Source: Hyphomicrobiales bacterium (GTDB lineage: Bacteria > Pseudomonadota > Alphaproteobacteria > Rhizobiales > Rhizobiaceae). Taken from it: a stretch of DNA of 52,542 nt. Location: assembly GCA_900465685.1 (NCBI GenBank), contig UEGR01000001.1:1-52542 (forward strand), given 5' to 3'. Below are positions 28,091-35,872 of the stretch, piece by piece (the first letter of the stretch is position 1; each line of letters begins with the position of its first letter). The translations under genes were made by a program, and so were the position numbers. The notes beneath the pieces are model-generated. The model made no database searches. It had not been told where the DNA came from and saw only the letters and a program-made list of their open reading frames with translations.

Positions 28091-29044
28091 TTAGGCCTGT
28101 CGCTTTCCCGTAGCCTCGTAATTGTTGCCCGTCATGCTAGAAGTCAAGAAACCATCATCAATCAGCCGGAGAAATTTCCACTTGTGCTGCTTATCGTAAA
28201 CGAGCCGGCGATCCGCCCCCTCCCCTGCAATAATGATCGGAAGATTGTATGTAGCGATGATCCCCGCCAGCATGTCCATGTTTAGCTGCCCGAGATAATC
28301 GCGCTGCGAAATGCCTCTGAGCTTCACCAATATTAGAGCGTTACGCGTGCAATCCGCAACGAATTCATCAGCATTCTCAATAGCTACCGCGCCACGAATT
28401 GCCGTCAATGTGTCGTTGGCGTGCTGAATAACTTGAGCAAAAAAATTAAAAATTCGATGGTAGTTATCCTTATTGACTATTGCCATATCAGGCGAAATCC
28501 AGAAAGCATCGACGTATTCATCAAAAACAAAAACTGGGTCTGTTATCTTATCAAATGTCCCGGCTGAAAATAACGTGACGAGCTTCTTGGAGCGGCCAAG
28601 TTCCTTGGTCTTGGAGTATTTCCGAAAAAGATAGATATCGGGCATCCCATCTCGCTGAATCGCGATTACATGGAATTCGAGTTTGTTAATGATTCGATTG
28701 TCGCCATCGAACACAGGCAACTGGGCAAGGTTGCTCAAGCTGTTTACGACAATGCTCTGTGTAGACGCATCCCCTGGTGCATGGACTTCAATTTCATGCC
28801 TATCTTGAGGAACTGCAGCATCATAATACTGGAAATCTAGGTCGCCGCTCGCAGCGCCAGAGTTCAACTTTCGCAACGCATCCTCAGCGAAGGTTAGAAA
28901 AGACGTGGATAGCTCATCGCTTAGTTGTAGGCGATGAAGCGTTGGGGCCTGGTTTGAGCGACGCGAGGCAAGACATACAGTGACTGTAGCACCTGCGAGA
29001 TTAATACAGCCGGGCAATGCGGCTCGTAATGTAGCGATTGTCAC
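28091..29044 (-). CDS. kwaB: Kiwa anti-phage protein KwaB (DUF4868)
   Basis: The 317-residue product matches the DUF4868 family, the cytoplasmic subunit of the Kiwa system. KwaB binds DNA and, with the membrane protein KwaA, blocks phage replication and late transcription. The diagnostic central stretch is VFVFDEYVDAFWISPDMAIVNKDNYHRIFNFF in overlapping pieces, notably FDEYVDAFW and NKDNYHRIF. It starts at GTG, overlapping the kwaA stop codon by four bases (29041-29044), which matches the kwaA-kwaB order. No further gene is needed for the known system. Confidence 0.8.
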   Translation of the reverse strand: MTIATLRAALPGCINLAGATVTVCLASRRSNQAPTLHRLQLSDELSTSFLTFAEDALRKLNSGAASGDLDFQYYDAAVPQDRHEIEVHAPGDASTQSIVVNSLSNLAQLPVFDGDNRIINKLEFHVIAIQRDGMPDIYLFRKYSKTKELGRSKKLVTLFSAGTFDKITDPVFVFDEYVDAFWISPDMAIVNKDNYHRIFNFFAQVIQHANDTLTAIRGAVAIENADEFVADCTRNALILVKLRGISQRDYLGQLNMDMLAGIIATYNLPIIIAGEGADRRLVYDKQHKWKFLRLIDDGFLTSSMTGNNYEATGKRQA

Positions 29045-29553
29045 GAGCGTTTCTCCATGAAAATACCATCCGCAATATCAATTACATTAACGGTTTCGCC
29101 TCTCCGCACGCGACGCTTAGATATCAGGAACTGCGCATTCCCATCACTGTCTTCAATTTCGAATAGATTATATCCCAGGACTGAAAGCAACGGATTTATG
29201 TGTATCATGCTTGTGTTAACGTAGACGATACACAGGACGATAAGAAAAATGGCCAAGGCTATTACTTGCTCAAAGCTATCAAGTGCAGTTGCCGCAAACG
29301 GGACAACGTAGCTGGCTATATAACTCATCGTTTCGCTGTCCTGTCGGCGAATGATTCCAACCGAAATCTGAACGCCAGTCAGTCTTTGGACGTGGCGTAT
29401 ATATATCAGAGTCCCGAATAAGCTTACGGTTGCGAGAAAGGCAAACCCACAGGCGAAGACGAAATGGCTGCGTGCCATGATCGCCGTAAAAATCACCCAC
29501 AGCGGAATGTAGGAGCTCAAGAACAGCAAAAATCTAGCAAAAATATTGGCCAT
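29041..29553 (-). CDS. kwaA: Kiwa membrane protein KwaA
   Basis: This protein of about 170 residues has four hydrophobic segments: FARFLLFLSSYIPLWVIF, FVFACGFAFLATVSLFGTLIY, YIASYVVPFAATALD and VIALAIFLIVLCIVY. These are followed by a soluble C-terminus with GYNLFEIEDSDG, typical of KwaA. In Kiwa, KwaA forms membrane assemblies that sense phage attachment and stop the infection together with KwaB. The start is uncertain: ATG at 29553 (MANIF) is chosen because the first membrane helix follows at once, while ATGs at 29568 and 29697 also lie in frame. No convincing ribosome-binding site precedes any of them. Confidence 0.75.
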   Translation of the reverse strand: MANIFARFLLFLSSYIPLWVIFTAIMARSHFVFACGFAFLATVSLFGTLIYIRHVQRLTGVQISVGIIRRQDSETMSYIASYVVPFAATALDSFEQVIALAIFLIVLCIVYVNTSMIHINPLLSVLGYNLFEIEDSDGNAQFLISKRRVRRGETVNVIDIADGIFMEKRS

Positions 29554-30050
29554 ATCAGAACATTGCATAAAAGCGGAGCGTTCGCCAGCAGCGGCAGCAT
29601 CCGGGAAGGCGTTAGCAAAAGTTAAACAACAGACAATAAGATCGGGAGCCGCCCGACTGAAATGCGCTTTATTTCGGACGTTGCAGCGGGTAGCCAATTA
29701 GATTTTCGCTAATCGCCAGCGACCAAGTGCTCCACGTCAAATCCCAACAAGCGGATGCCTCGAATGGATCGATTATTGAATGGAGGGCGTTTAGTGTCTC
29801 CCCAGCCGAGCAACTCCTTACGCACGCTTCACCAAAGCCGTTGAGCTTGTAGCTGCCGTATACGCAGTCATAGGCACGTTCGATCGCATCGCCGAGGGCT
29901 GCCAGAAGATAGCGAACGGTTCTCACAATGGCCTCAAGCGTATTTCTCTTATGGAAATCGATACGCAGCCGTTCAAGGCCGGACAGGTTCTCTCCGATTT
30001 CCTTGGAAACAAAGCGCAAACGTTCGAGAAAGGCGTGGCAGCCGGTGAGG
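29554..30050. other. About 500 bases without a secure gene
   Basis: This gap separates kwaA from the methylase fragment. A plus-strand frame open from 29795 to about 30090 (containing MEIDTQPFKAGQVLSDFLGN) and a minus-strand frame at 29669-30118 overlap each other. Neither has a good ribosome-binding site or a family I know. The plus frame runs into the methylase fragment out of register, which would fit the remnant of a gene joined there by deletion. Confidence 0.35.
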
Positions 30051-30284
30051 TGTCGGAACAGGCTGCATTCGACGCAGAAGCCGGTTGAAGCCTTGGCACC
30101 GTTGATCGAAGCATTCACCAGACCCTGCGATCTTGTGCTGGACCCGTTTTGCGGAAGCGGATCGACACTTGCAGCCGCACATCAGCTTGGCCGTGACTGG
30201 GGCGGTATTGAACTTGACAAGAACCACTATACTACCGCCTGCAAGCGGCTGGCATCCATAGCGTGTGAATGGGTGGCGGCGTAA
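30051..30284 (+). pseudogene. C-terminal fragment of a DNA (adenine) methylase
   Basis: Only the last quarter of a site-specific DNA methylase remains. It starts near RNRLHSTQKPVEAL and keeps the cofactor-binding motif DPFCGSGSTLAAAHQLGRDW and the ending GGIELDKNHY. The catalytic (D/N)PPY motif and the N-terminal two thirds are missing. Methylases of this kind are standard in the core of related integrative elements, so the fragment probably marks where incoming defence genes, or a deletion, removed core genes. Confidence 0.75.
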
Positions 30285-30495
30285 GCCGCCCCTGTTTCTC
30301 CCAACATTTGCCGCCTGCCCAAGTGGCGCGCGGCAATAGAAGGAAGCGCCGGCAAGATTCTCCTGTACCTTCTTCATGGAACTGATTTCTGTGGGATTCT
30401 ATCGGTCAATCACAGATAGCCGCTCCCACCGCCACGCAAAAATCGGCGTCTCGCTGAACAAGTTCGCCTCGCCCGTCTGTCGTGTTTGATGAAGC

Positions 30496-30723
30496 CTATT
30501 CGGACGCGCTGTCTTTCGGGTCTCGCAAAAGTTCCGATGCCGGAATATCGAGAACCTTTGCCAACCTGTCGACGACATCAATACTCGCCGCATAAACGCA
30601 GCGCTCCAACGCGCTGATATAGGTGCGGTCGATATCGGCACGATGGGCAAGCTCTTCCTGCGACAGACCCTTTGCCTGTCGATAACGTCGCAGATTGTGT
30701 GCCAGTATGTCCCGAATCTCCAT
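30496..30723 (-). CDS. Small XRE-family regulator
   Basis: This 75-residue protein is almost entirely an XRE helix-turn-helix: HNLRRYRQAKGLSQEELAHR followed by RTYISALERCVYAASIDVVDRLA. It is divergent from the conserved element genes at 30894 onward, and repeats in the gap look like its operator. Such small repressors usually keep transfer genes silent. The ATG at 30723 is chosen because it precedes the fold directly; a longer frame opens at 30840. Confidence 0.82.
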   Translation of the reverse strand: MEIRDILAHNLRRYRQAKGLSQEELAHRADIDRTYISALERCVYAASIDVVDRLAKVLDIPASELLRDPKDSASE

Positions 30724-30746
30724 GGACAATAAAGCACGATCTTGAA

Positions 30747-30770
30747 GAGTATTCTTCCACGGAGTATTCT
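30747..30770. promoter_or_regulatory. Direct-repeat operator candidate for the XRE regulator
   Basis: GAGTATTCT occurs at 30747-30755 and again at 30762-30770, two copies exactly 15 bases apart. They lie 24-47 bases before the regulator's start codon, a usual place for XRE repressor sites and auto-control. Confidence 0.55.
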
Positions 30771-30893
30771 CTACATACGCAAGCTGAGACTGGGTATGGA
30801 TGAGGGCTGGCTCGTTTTCTGTTGGCCGTGAGCCGGACATGGCGTAAAAATCTCAACCGGCATTCAACTTTTGTCGCATGAAGCGAGGCCGTC

Positions 30894-31157
30894 ATGAGCA
30901 GCAAAGCCGAACTGAAGGATGCACCACCGCAAAGCCTGACCGTGACTTCATATGACTGGGATTACCGGGTTGAATATCTGCGGCTTCTTGATGCCGATGC
31001 GGATGGCGCAGACTGGCAGGAAGCCATGGAGATCATATTCGGACTTGATGTTGGTGCAGACCCGGAACGGGCACGGCGCATTCATGATAGTCATCTGGCG
31101 CGAGCTAAATGGATGACACATACCGGCTATCGGCATTTGTTGCAGCCTCATCATTGA
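30894..31157 (+). CDS. Small conserved integrative-element protein
   Basis: The 87-residue product has the sequence pattern EYLRLLDADADGADWQEAM and ends LARAKWMTHTGYRHLL, which I associate with a small conserved protein that precedes DUF2285 regulators in Rhizobiales integrative elements. It is acidic in the middle and basic at the C-terminus. It is the first plus-strand gene after the XRE regulator and lies upstream of the broken DUF2285 gene. No function is known to me. Confidence 0.7.
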   Translation: MSSKAELKDAPPQSLTVTSYDWDYRVEYLRLLDADADGADWQEAMEIIFGLDVGADPERARRIHDSHLARAKWMTHTGYRHLLQPHH

Positions 31158-31414
31158 GGCGCGACGTGCGGTGCATGACCACGCGGAATCGTGATCGATT
31201 GCATATGGTTCTGTTCCACCTGGTTCCCCCTGCCGGGCTTTTCCGTCTTTCTTTTCCGCGTCAGGCTTTATGACATATCCATGACTGAGACGCAGGCAAT
31301 TGTTCGGGCACCAGATGATGTCGGATCGTTCCTGCATAGCGACTGTGTTTGAGAGTAACGAAGCGTTGCCCGGCCCATTCCTTCCCGGCATTGCTTGTGT
31401 GCGGAGTTCAGACC

Positions 31415-32264
31415 ATGAAGCCAGATACAAGGGAATGGAATAAATCCAGCAATTATGATCCTATCGATACGATGGAAGTGGATGGCGTGGCATGGGAATT
31501 TTTGCGCCGTAACCGGCAATACCAGGCAGATTACAAAGACAGCACTTTACGAGAACCTGAACCTCCCCAAAGCGAAACGGACGACATTCAGTCTTCACCC
31601 GAGAATGGAATATCCCAAAAATGGGGGCTTCGATTTTGCCGCCGATCCAAGGCTGACGTGTCGAGAGCAGCCGCTGTTCTGGCTCCCTGAACTTGATACC
31701 GGCACATTGCTCATGACCGCCCTGCCCGACTGGTTTCAACCGCATGTCAGCGAACAGGCATCGCAGCGTTCTGTCTCGACTCCATCTTTTTCCATTTCCA
31801 GCGAACCGGTTCTGGCGTCAGAGGGGCAGTATTTCCGCCTTGCGGCGTCTAACGTCAGAATGCCGGCTGTTTATGTCGGTGAAAGACATCGTGATCGGGA
31901 CTCCACCAGCGATGATGTTGATTACCGAACTGCATTTGTCATCCCGTGCGACGAACATGTCCTTGACCGAACGGAAACACTGTTGCGTCTTTGTCGTCTG
32001 GCGAAAGGCCTGCGCTCACCTGACAAAAGACTGACGCCCGGCCAGAAGTTACGCCTGCGCCAGATGCTGCAAGCCGCCGACGGTGATGAACACGGTGCAT
32101 CCGGCCCGGAGATCGCCGAAGCAATTTACGGTCGAAGCCGCGACAAGGGCCGGGCCTGGTATGAGTCCACCTATCGCTTCAGGGTGCATCGCCTGATCGA
32201 AGATGGCCGCGCCATGATCGATAGCGGCTATCGTCTGTTGCTGCGGCCAAAGCGGCGCGGATAG
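31415..32264 (+). pseudogene. DUF6499-DUF2285 regulator, broken by a frameshift
   Basis: Two frames together make one protein of about 280 residues of the kind found in related elements, where the equivalent proteins activate transfer genes. The first part (start 31415) has the DUF6499 opening MEVDGVAWEFLRRNRQYQADY and runs to QKWGLRF. The second frame takes over with AADPRLTCREQPLFWLPELDTGTLL and carries the C-terminal DUF2285 domain (GASGPEIAEAIYG through GYRLLLRP). The switch falls at the run of four T at 31634-31637, where one T too many shifts the frame. It may be a real mutation, a sequencing error, or a programmed frameshift. Confidence 0.75.
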
Positions 32265-32483
32265 TATCGCGGTCATCCCCTCAATCTCACCGATTTATAA
32301 TCGTCGTTTCTCGCTAATACGCTCGAAACGGGTCTGGTTTTACGCGGTTGCTCTCCTCGTCCCCACCTGTGCGAATCCAGCAGTCCTTTTTGCGCACATC
32401 CCGTGCATGCCGATTTCCCGCCACCGTGCTTTTGTGCCGCCGATTGTATCGCGCGGCCTGTCGCAACGCACGGAGCCACGATC

Positions 32484-32768
32484 ATGCCCCCTGTCATACC
32501 CGGAATGCCGCCACGTTACCTTCGCACGCCAGAGGCTGCGACCTTTCTCGGCCTATCGCACAGGACACTGGAAAAGCATCGCACCTATGGAACAGGTCCT
32601 GTCTATCGCAAGATCGGCGGACGCGTCGTCTATGCCCTCGAAGACCTTCAGGCATGGGTGGCGCAGGCAACTGTCAAATCCACTTCTGATCCATCCGGCG
32701 GCGTTTCCCCTGCCCGCCCACCGCGCAAACCCCAGCCCATCCGGCTGGATCGAAGCGGCCTGCGCTGA
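32484..32768 (+). CDS. Excisionase-like HTH protein 1
   Basis: The 94-residue product has an AlpA/excisionase-type helix-turn-helix (HTH_17): RYLRTPEAATFLGLSHRTLE then YRKIGGRVVYALEDLQAWV. Proteins like this bend DNA for excision or act as regulators in integrative elements. GGAG lies ten bases before the ATG at 32484. The next gene is a close paralogue. Confidence 0.8.
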   Translation: MPPVIPGMPPRYLRTPEAATFLGLSHRTLEKHRTYGTGPVYRKIGGRVVYALEDLQAWVAQATVKSTSDPSGGVSPARPPRKPQPIRLDRSGLR

Positions 32769-32782
32769 AGGGGATGAAGATC

Positions 32783-33088
32783 ATGACATCCCTGACCAAG
32801 CCAGAGCCAACACTTCTGACGACCAAGGAGGCCGCGCATTTTTTGCGGCTTTGTAACCGCACGCTGGAAAAGCATCGCTGCTACGGCACAGGCCCAGCTT
32901 ACCGCAAGCTCGGTGGCCGCGTCTTTTACGCCGTCCCCGATCTTCAGGCGTGGATTGACGGCGGATTGCGCAATTCCACCAGCGATGCCGTGAAGAAGCC
33001 CGTTCTTCCAGCAAAAGCACATTCCGCCCTGGCACCCCGCTACCGGCAGGACAGTTTTACGACAGGAGGCAGCAGAAATGAATGCTGA
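32783..33088 (+). CDS. Excisionase-like HTH protein 2 (paralogue)
   Basis: This 101-residue protein repeats the architecture of its upstream neighbour: LLTTKEAAHFLRLCNRTLEK, then YRKLGGRVFYAVPDLQAWI. The two genes are 14 bases apart and arose by duplication. The ATG at 32783 is chosen because GAAGGGG then lies nine bases upstream. Its end overlaps the DUF2840 gene by 11 bases. Confidence 0.78.
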   Translation: MTSLTKPEPTLLTTKEAAHFLRLCNRTLEKHRCYGTGPAYRKLGGRVFYAVPDLQAWIDGGLRNSTSDAVKKPVLPAKAHSALAPRYRQDSFTTGGSRNEC

Positions 33089-33629
33089 TGCTCCCTTCCC
33101 TGATGAAACAGGCAACAAAGGTCGGTTCAAAAGCTCAATTTTGGAAATAACTGATATTAAGCCAAAACCGCAACTGACCCATGTCGAACTCTATTTCCTG
33201 CGCAAGCAGGTGGAGCACTGGGTCCGTTTCGGTCATCCGGTGCTCGATCACCGCATAGACGACAAGCGCCGTGTTGTGAGTTTCGAGGCCAACAGCATAT
33301 TTGCCTTTGTGCGCTGGATGTCCAATAGCTACGGCACCCTGATCTCCCGCATAGACATCGTGCGGGCAGTCGAAACTGGTGAACCCTACCAGACCCTGCC
33401 CTTTGTCACGCCGGGCGGCGACATTCTCCTGCGCATCCATGGCTGGCCAAAGGTTCAGCAGGTGCTGGACGTCATCGACACAATCGAAAAGCTCGGCATC
33501 GATCCTGCAAACGTATCGCCGGACTACTGGCGGCATGTTCACAACCGCCTGACCGTCAACCAGCCGGCTCGTGCCTATTCCAGAGATCAGCACAAGGCAT
33601 GGCTGAAGCGCAGGAGGATTGCGCCATGA
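33078..33629 (+). CDS. DUF2840 conjugal element protein
   Basis: The 183-residue protein is a clear DUF2840 member: LTHVELYFLRKQVEHWVRFG, RRVVSFEANSIFAFVRWMSN and PGGDILLRIHGWPKV are typical, and it ends YSRDQHKAWLKRRR. The family always sits before the TraF-like peptidase in this type of element, as here, where the two genes overlap by four bases. Its function is not known. RepA and ParA genes, which usually lie just upstream, are absent. Confidence 0.88.
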   Translation: MNADAPFPDETGNKGRFKSSILEITDIKPKPQLTHVELYFLRKQVEHWVRFGHPVLDHRIDDKRRVVSFEANSIFAFVRWMSNSYGTLISRIDIVRAVETGEPYQTLPFVTPGGDILLRIHGWPKVQQVLDVIDTIEKLGIDPANVSPDYWRHVHNRLTVNQPARAYSRDQHKAWLKRRRIAP

Positions 33630-34201
33630 CGGCGCGTCACCTGACAATCACCGCCATGCTGGCGGGCATCACGTTGATTGCGCTGCCAGCATGGAAGCCG
33701 CCCGACATTCGTTTCATCTGGAACGCATCGGCAAGCGTGCCGGTTGGGCTCTACCGGATCGTCCCGCTGGATGTGTCAGAGCGAGACCGGCTCGACGTCA
33801 CCGATCTGGCCGTCGTCGTGCCGCCCGATGATCTGGCCACCTTCCTCGATGAGCGCGGCTATCTGCCGAAAGGCCTGCCGCTTCTCAAGCGTGTGCTGGC
33901 GCTTGGTGGAACGGAAGTATGCCGCGTCGCAAGCGCGATCATCGCCTACGACATGAGTTATGGGCGTGCCCACGAGCGCGATGGACAAGGCCGTCCACTG
34001 CCTGCCTGGCAGGGCTGCCGGATACTCGCCGACGGTGAGGCCTTCTTCATGAACTGGGACAGTCCGGACAGTTTCGACAGCCGGTATTTCGGGCCGCTGC
34101 CCATCACAACCCTCATCGGACAGGCGATCCCGATCTGGACCATCGACGATCCAAACCCTCGCACCGACAATGACAACAATCCGGCACTCAACGCGCAGTG
34201 A
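33626..34201 (+). CDS. traF: S26-family transfer signal peptidase TraF
   Basis: The 191-residue product is a TraF-type S26 peptidase, which matures and circularises pilin subunits in conjugation systems. It has an N-terminal membrane segment (ITAMLAGITLIALPAW), the catalytic serine in WNASASVPVGLYRI and the lysine general base in LPLLKRVLALGG. The ATG at 33626 has AGGAGG seven bases upstream. No pilin gene remains in this element, so the enzyme now has no obvious local substrate. Confidence 0.88.
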   Translation: MTARHLTITAMLAGITLIALPAWKPPDIRFIWNASASVPVGLYRIVPLDVSERDRLDVTDLAVVVPPDDLATFLDERGYLPKGLPLLKRVLALGGTEVCRVASAIIAYDMSYGRAHERDGQGRPLPAWQGCRILADGEAFFMNWDSPDSFDSRYFGPLPITTLIGQAIPIWTIDDPNPRTDNDNNPALNAQ

Positions 34202-34245
34202 CGCCGCTTTCCGCAAATCGACAACCAACAGAATGGAGCTTCATC

Positions 34246-34572
34246 ATGAGCCAGATTGGCACATTTACCCGTACCGCCGATGGTTTCTTCGGGCGCATTC
34301 GCACGCTCACTCTGAACGCCGAAGTGACAATCCTTTCGTCAGACAGCACAAACGCAGAGAACGCGCCCGAACATCGTGTTTTCCTTGACGGCGTGGAAGT
34401 GGGCGCGGCGTGGGAACGCACTGGTGAGAAAGCCGGGACATGGCTTTCCATCACCATCGACGATCCATCCTTTGGCGAACCGATCCGCGCCCGCATGTTC
34501 GAGTCGGATGCCGGTAAGAGCCTTTGGAGCCTGCACTGGTCTCGCAGAATGCGACGCGATAACGAGGCATGA
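34246..34572 (+). CDS. DUF736 protein
   Basis: This 108-residue protein is a DUF736 member: IGTFTRTADGFFGRIRTLTLN at the start, PEHRVFLDGVEVGAAWERTGEKAG in the middle and LWSLHWSRR at the end. The family is conserved in Rhizobiales transfer regions between TraF and the lytic transglycosylase, exactly as here, and its role is unknown. GGAG lies ten bases before the ATG. Confidence 0.9.
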   Translation: MSQIGTFTRTADGFFGRIRTLTLNAEVTILSSDSTNAENAPEHRVFLDGVEVGAAWERTGEKAGTWLSITIDDPSFGEPIRARMFESDAGKSLWSLHWSRRMRRDNEA

Positions 34573-34576
34573 AGAC

Positions 34577-35626
34577 ATGCGCCGCAACCGTTCCTGCTTA
34601 CCGTTCAGCGCACTCCCCTGGATCGATCACGCGCCGGTCACTCCCCTCGACCCGATCGCCTATCGGGCGGTCGTCGTGCGCAGCGAACGTCAAGGGCGGC
34701 GGCGTGTTTTCCAGCGAGCGAACTCAATCTTCAGTGTTTCCCGTCTGGAAAATGTATGCCGCCGGCGAAGCATTGCCCTTGACGGAAACCAGCACGATGG
34801 CAGGCTGACCAGCGTTCGGGACGGCGGACCATGCGCTGCCATTGCTGTGTTCATGGCACTGCTGATCGCAGGCACTATAACCGTCACACTACCATGTGCG
34901 GCAATGGCCAATCCGCTGGTAACCGAAACGCAGACGACGCGCACGGCCACCGCCGTCGCATCGCCCGATCTGTGGGCCGATCATATCGCCGAAGCGGCCA
35001 AGCGTTTCGCCATTCCGGAGCGATGGATACGCGCCGTCATGGCTGTCGAAAGTGCTGGCGACGTGCGCGCCCTGTCCGCCGCCGGCGCGATGGGCCTGAT
35101 GCAGATCATGCCCGTCACATGGGAAGAACTGCGTGCGAAGCACGGGCTTGGAAACGATCCTTACGACGTCCATAACAACGTTCTTGCAGGTGCTGCCTAC
35201 CTGCGCGAGATGCACGACCGCTACGGCAGCATTACCGGCACGCTTGCGGCCTACAATGCCGGTCCGGGCAGATATGAACGACACCTTGCAGGCGAGCGAT
35301 TGCCCGCAGAGACTGTCGAATATGTCGCGAGGATCATGCCAATGATCGACACGCAAACAGCATATCCATTGCCCATCAGGCATCGATCCGCCGGTTCGGA
35401 AACAGCCGGTGGCCCTCTCTTCGCGGTGACGACGAACGGCGCATCCGCATCACTTTCGCCACTCTTCGCAGCACCGCCAGCCATCAGAACCGATGACGGC
35501 CAAACGGCAGATGATCATCCTTCCGGCCGACCGTCCAGCGTCGGCACGATCACCGACCCGTCGGCGCTCGCACCTCTCTCCTATGGCCTGTTCATTCCCC
35601 GTTCCGCTCATGGAGTTGCAGAATGA
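34577..35626 (+). CDS. VirB1/TrbN-like lytic transglycosylase
   Basis: The 349-residue product has an N-terminal membrane segment (VFMALLIAGTITVTLPCAAMA, about residues 90-115) and a lysozyme-like SLT domain with the catalytic glutamate in IRAVMAVESAGD, then AMGLMQIMPVTW and LAAYNAGPGRYERH. Such enzymes open the cell wall for the transfer apparatus. The ATG at 34577 follows the DUF736 stop by four bases. The C-terminal 110 residues are low in structure. The gene overlaps the next frame by four bases. Confidence 0.8.
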   Translation: MRRNRSCLPFSALPWIDHAPVTPLDPIAYRAVVVRSERQGRRRVFQRANSIFSVSRLENVCRRRSIALDGNQHDGRLTSVRDGGPCAAIAVFMALLIAGTITVTLPCAAMANPLVTETQTTRTATAVASPDLWADHIAEAAKRFAIPERWIRAVMAVESAGDVRALSAAGAMGLMQIMPVTWEELRAKHGLGNDPYDVHNNVLAGAAYLREMHDRYGSITGTLAAYNAGPGRYERHLAGERLPAETVEYVARIMPMIDTQTAYPLPIRHRSAGSETAGGPLFAVTTNGASASLSPLFAAPPAIRTDDGQTADDHPSGRPSSVGTITDPSALAPLSYGLFIPRSAHGVAE

Positions 35627-35820
35627 CAGACTCCGACATCAATCGCACTGTAGCGGGCCGTTTCGAAGGCTGGAGTGCGGCGGGAGGATCAGCGGGAAGG
35701 GCGGAGGATTACACGCAAGATAAAAGCGCATGCGCAGCAAATCCGTTTCCCCTTGTCGGTCAACGATTTGTGCTCTGCATGGCGGTCGGTCGTGGGCATG
35801 AATTCCGGCAAGCCATGTGA
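35623..35820 (+). CDS. Possible small protein coupled to the transglycosylase
   Basis: A 65-residue frame starts with an ATG that overlaps the previous stop (ATGA, 35623-35626). It has no domain I know, and a run of mixed residues (SAAGGSAGRAEDY). It may be the trimmed remains of a larger gene that usually precedes the relaxase. The only support is the coupled start, so it is uncertain. Confidence 0.35.
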   Translation: MTDSDINRTVAGRFEGWSAAGGSAGRAEDYTQDKSACAANPFPLVGQRFVLCMAVGRGHEFRQAM

Positions 35821-35872
35821 ATTCAGTACCTTGGTATGCTCGGGCATAAATGAGGCTCAAAGGAGATAGCTG

